From: Telmatactis stephensoni
Lineage: Eukaryota; Cnidaria; Anthozoa; Actiniaria; Isophelliidae
NCBI GenBank assembly: GCA_029948255.1
Contig: JALIZF010001231.1
Location: forward strand, 1-64,000
Direction of reading: 5' to 3'
Length of the DNA: 64,000 nucleotides
Positions 61,546 through 64,000 of the stretch are shown here, in pieces (the stretch's first letter is position 1; each line of letters starts with the position of its first letter). Under the pieces are notes generated by a model, which did no database searches, was not told where the DNA came from, and saw only the letters and a list, made by a program, of their open reading frames with translations. The translations under genes and the position numbers were made by a program.

Positions 61546-64000
61546 TTAGCTATTTCTGTTCAATGGACATGAGTGGTGAGAAGTTCTTTGATGTGTTTTT
61601 GATCCACAATGACAAATCTTTCTGCATGTTGCTGGGGTTTGTGTAGCACCATCACTATCACCTGCGTCATCACTATCACCTGCATCATCACTGTCGCCTG
61701 CGACATCACTATCGCCTCCGTCATCACTATCGCCTCCATCATCACTGTTGACCGCATCATCACTATCACCTCCGTCATCACTATCATGTATGTCATCTCT
61801 ATCGACTGCATCATCACTATTACCTGTGTCATCACTATTGCCTGTGTCATCACTATCACCTGCATCATCACTGTCGACTGCATCATCACTATGGACTGCA
61901 TCACCACTACCACCATCATCACTATCACCTGCTTCATCACTGTCGACTGCATCATCACTATCACCTGCATCATCACTATCACCTGCATCACTATCACCTG
62001 CATCATCACTATCACCTGCATCATTACTATCACCTGCATCATTACTATCACCTGCATCATCACTGTCACCTGCATCATCATCACTATCAACATCGCCATA
62101 CGAATGAAGGATGTTTTGACGCTTCAGCCACTTTCTCCGTGCTGCCTGGTCCTCAGCTCTGGCAGTCTTCATCATCACTCTGTTCTTCTTCACCCGTTCG
62201 GTTTATTGATCGTCTAGGAGTTTGGCACGGTGGATGTTTGACTTCTGCAGTGCTTCAATGACAGATGGTACCACAGGCAGGTTGAGCCGATTGTACAAGT
62301 CCAAAACCCAATGGTAGGATGCCCCTCTAACATTACGGCACCATGACATATTTCCCTGGCACAGTCCTGCATTAGTTGAACACATGTAATGCAACCTGTA
62401 AAATATACAAATATATTAAGTAGAGACATCTTACATAGGACCTAATGGGTTGTTCTCATACCAACACATTTTTGCACTTCACCATCCAGCTATGATTGCT
62501 TCAAACCCAACTTGCAGTGGATATATTAATTTCAGTCAACAACAAAATTTATGCAGTCTTGACAATTTGGACTGATTCAAATCCTAATATTATCAAAAAG
62601 ATCCTGTTGTGAAATTGTCAGACATAAAATGAAACAGAGTCTGGGGTTAGAAATTCATGATCTAAATTAGACCAATGTACATATTCTAATAGTGGTAGAA
62701 TATATTTCAATTGCAAACAAGCCATCTTCAGAATTACAAAAAAACACAATAGGAAGGTCTTATAAATAAAGATATTTACACAAGGCAATACTCAAGAGAA
62801 AATACAAAGTTCCCTTGACGCCCTCAATCCATTGTTATATTCTACCACCATTTGTGTACATGGGTCTATTCATTTTATATTTGTTGAAATTGTCAGGATG
62901 AAATGGCAATTGTCATACATGGTCACTATATGTACAATTATATTTATACATATAAGATTTTGGAAAGACGAGGATGTGATTTTAATCCCCTATGTGATTC
63001 TACATGCATTCAAATTCACAAGAAAACATACCTCTTTAGGCTCCGGCTCTTAGCACAAAAGTGTGGAAGTACATTGAAATGGGCCTCGCACAAGTTTGAA
63101 TGCCCTCTTCCCATAACAGGATGGATTACAGAAGAGGCATCCTCGGCTCGTCTGTCACACTCAATGGCATATGCAGCCCTGTGGAATTTGCACGTAAGAG
63201 GGGACTTAGTTGTGTATGGCTTTCCTTTACATGTTGGCTCTTTATCAGGATCACAGGATTTACATGTGCAACACCTTGAAGGATGGAACCCACAAGACCC
63301 TCCCTTCCACTTGTGCACATCTCTACAGTGGTACAAAGAGAGGGCACGCATTCTTCTTGCATATTCAGCAGCACTGTGTGACTGTTGTAGGATGCAGAAG
63401 TGGTTAACTCTGGCATTCCTAATGAATACCTCACTCATGCAACCACAGTTCTTCTTGTGTCTAGAGCAGTGGCAACTTCTCATATTTCTTCTTGACATCT
63501 GAGAGAATTCCTTTTTTTTCGATAGTTCTTTCAGTTTATTAGTGTGGGCTCGACTGACGTGGCCTCCACATTTGTAGACTTTAGCTCCAGGATGATGGTG
63601 TTCGACAGCATTTGCTGAGCTGGAGTCAGCATCCTGCCAAACTGTGTCAATTTTACACTTTTCCTTCTTTGCTTGAAGGTAGCACTCCTCTGCTAAAACC
63701 CCCTCCATTGATTTTGCTGTACCTTGATATAGGTCTTCATCCACAACTGTGTCACTTCCACGCATGCACTTTTGCCCATACCAGAGTAATCCACCAGAGA
63801 TATAGTTCTTAATGATAAAAGAACCATTCTTGCTGAAATACCCTCTGGTATGACACACACCACCTGAAGTGACCACAGCTTTCTTCCAACTTCCGATTTC
63901 CTGCTTGTCTAGAGCTTTCATCCTTTCCTTTTCTTCCATGCACTGCTCATTTAAAATGTCAGTTATATGTGGATATACCAACTTGATAATGTCATAATAT
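61546..64000 (-). pseudogene. Element A: Cys-rich transposase-like gene, 5' end beyond window
   Basis: Exon 1 (64,000-63,032, open to the edge): GGVCHTRGYFSKNGS, KCMRGSDTVVDEDLYQGTAK, VWQDADSSSANAVEHHHPGA, KCGGHVSRAHTNKLKEL, clustered Cys/His (CHCSRHKKNCGCM), YARRMRALSLYHCRDVHKW, CGFHPSRCCTCKSC, GRGHSNLCEAHFNVLPHF; donor GTATGT. Exon 2 (62,395-61,546; acceptor TACAG): LHYMCSTNAGLCQGNMSWC, an in-frame TAA at 62,203-62,205, a basic region, about two dozen GDSDDA-like units, and the end CHCGSKTHQRTSHHSCPLNR. The conserved Asp/Cys/His pattern suggests a DDE-type transposase of a dispersed family; I cannot name the superfamily. The single TAA is the only break in view. Confidence 0.75.
61650..62095. 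repeat. Acidic hexapeptide-coding tandem repeat, period 18 bp
   Basis: About two dozen units of the type GDSDDA on the minus strand (tcatcactatcacctgca on plus), with variants such as NSDDTG and DSDDGG. Precedes the Cys motif at the C-terminus of element A. Confidence 0.9.

Noticed and set aside
61650..62095. Asp-rich repeats considered as Ca-binding (thrombospondin type 3 or RTX)
   Set aside because: No Gly-Gly-x-Gly or Cys pattern; simple GDSDDA units in an intracellular-type protein fit a disordered acidic linker better.
61560..62217. Long alternative frames (Met/Val/Ile-rich and Thr/Ile-rich) over the acidic repeat
   Set aside because: An 18-bp repeat keeps several frames open. Only the GDSDDA frame connects to conserved sequence on both sides.

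Overview
The window is AT-rich, intron-containing eukaryotic DNA made almost entirely of transposable elements in various states of decay. The mixture (BEL/Pao, Gypsy, several LINE types, a Penelope-like fragment, two Harbinger elements, an ISL2EU-type element, a Mutator-like element with an exonuclease, Tc1, a HUH/SF3-helicase element and many foldback MITEs) suggests an invertebrate animal, most likely a cnidarian such as a coral or sea anemone. That is inference from element content; no rRNA, tRNA or clear single-copy housekeeping gene is present.

Layout. 1-7,103: BEL/Pao LTR retrotransposon (minus strand) with an identical LTR pair but broken frames, inserted into a LINE whose remains lie at 7,128-8,443. 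8,878-9,591: a TTAA-flanked foldback element. 9,592-11,934 (minus): Mutator-like transposase followed by a DEDDh exonuclease, formerly one protein or one transcript. 12.9-14.1 kb: three foldback MITEs. 15.7-16.4 kb: an unidentified pseudogene with in-frame TGA codons. 16.8-19.4 kb: the 5' half of a Gypsy element (minus) with LTR and primer site, sitting in the 3' end of a multi-exon DDE transposase pseudogene (to about 21.8 kb) that also carries a MITE inside an exon and a tandemly duplicated exon. 22.2-23.6 kb: a decayed HUH endonuclease/SF3 helicase (Rep-like) gene with a stem-loop upstream and inverted 10-bp repeats downstream. 24.2-25.2 kb: Tc1-like transposase.

29.5-33.0 kb: two 5'-truncated copies of a non-LTR retrotransposon with a restriction-like endonuclease, each bounded by (TTA)n, which suggests microsatellite-targeted insertion as in Dong/R4 elements. 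35.0-49.3 kb is a nest: an outer Harbinger (HARBI1-like transposase at the left, Myb/SANT-like gene at the right) is split by an ISL2EU-type transposon (36,496-46,528; TIRs, AT duplication; THAP-DDE transposase plus SWIM-YqaJ nuclease). Its nuclease gene is split by a second, apparently intact Harbinger (38,870-43,765; 42-bp perfect TIRs, ATT duplication), which carries its own MITEs.

49.4-51.5 kb: RecQ-like helicase fragment and CR1-like LINE fragment. 51.7-64.0 kb: two mirror-image copies of one unfamiliar two-gene element. Each has a Cys-rich transposase-like gene with a conserved intron, a CxCGS zinc-like tail and acidic repeats, arranged convergently with a small multi-exon gene. A Penelope-like fragment and two unassigned exons lie between them. 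This pair and the HUH/SF3 element are the best candidates for poorly described systems here.
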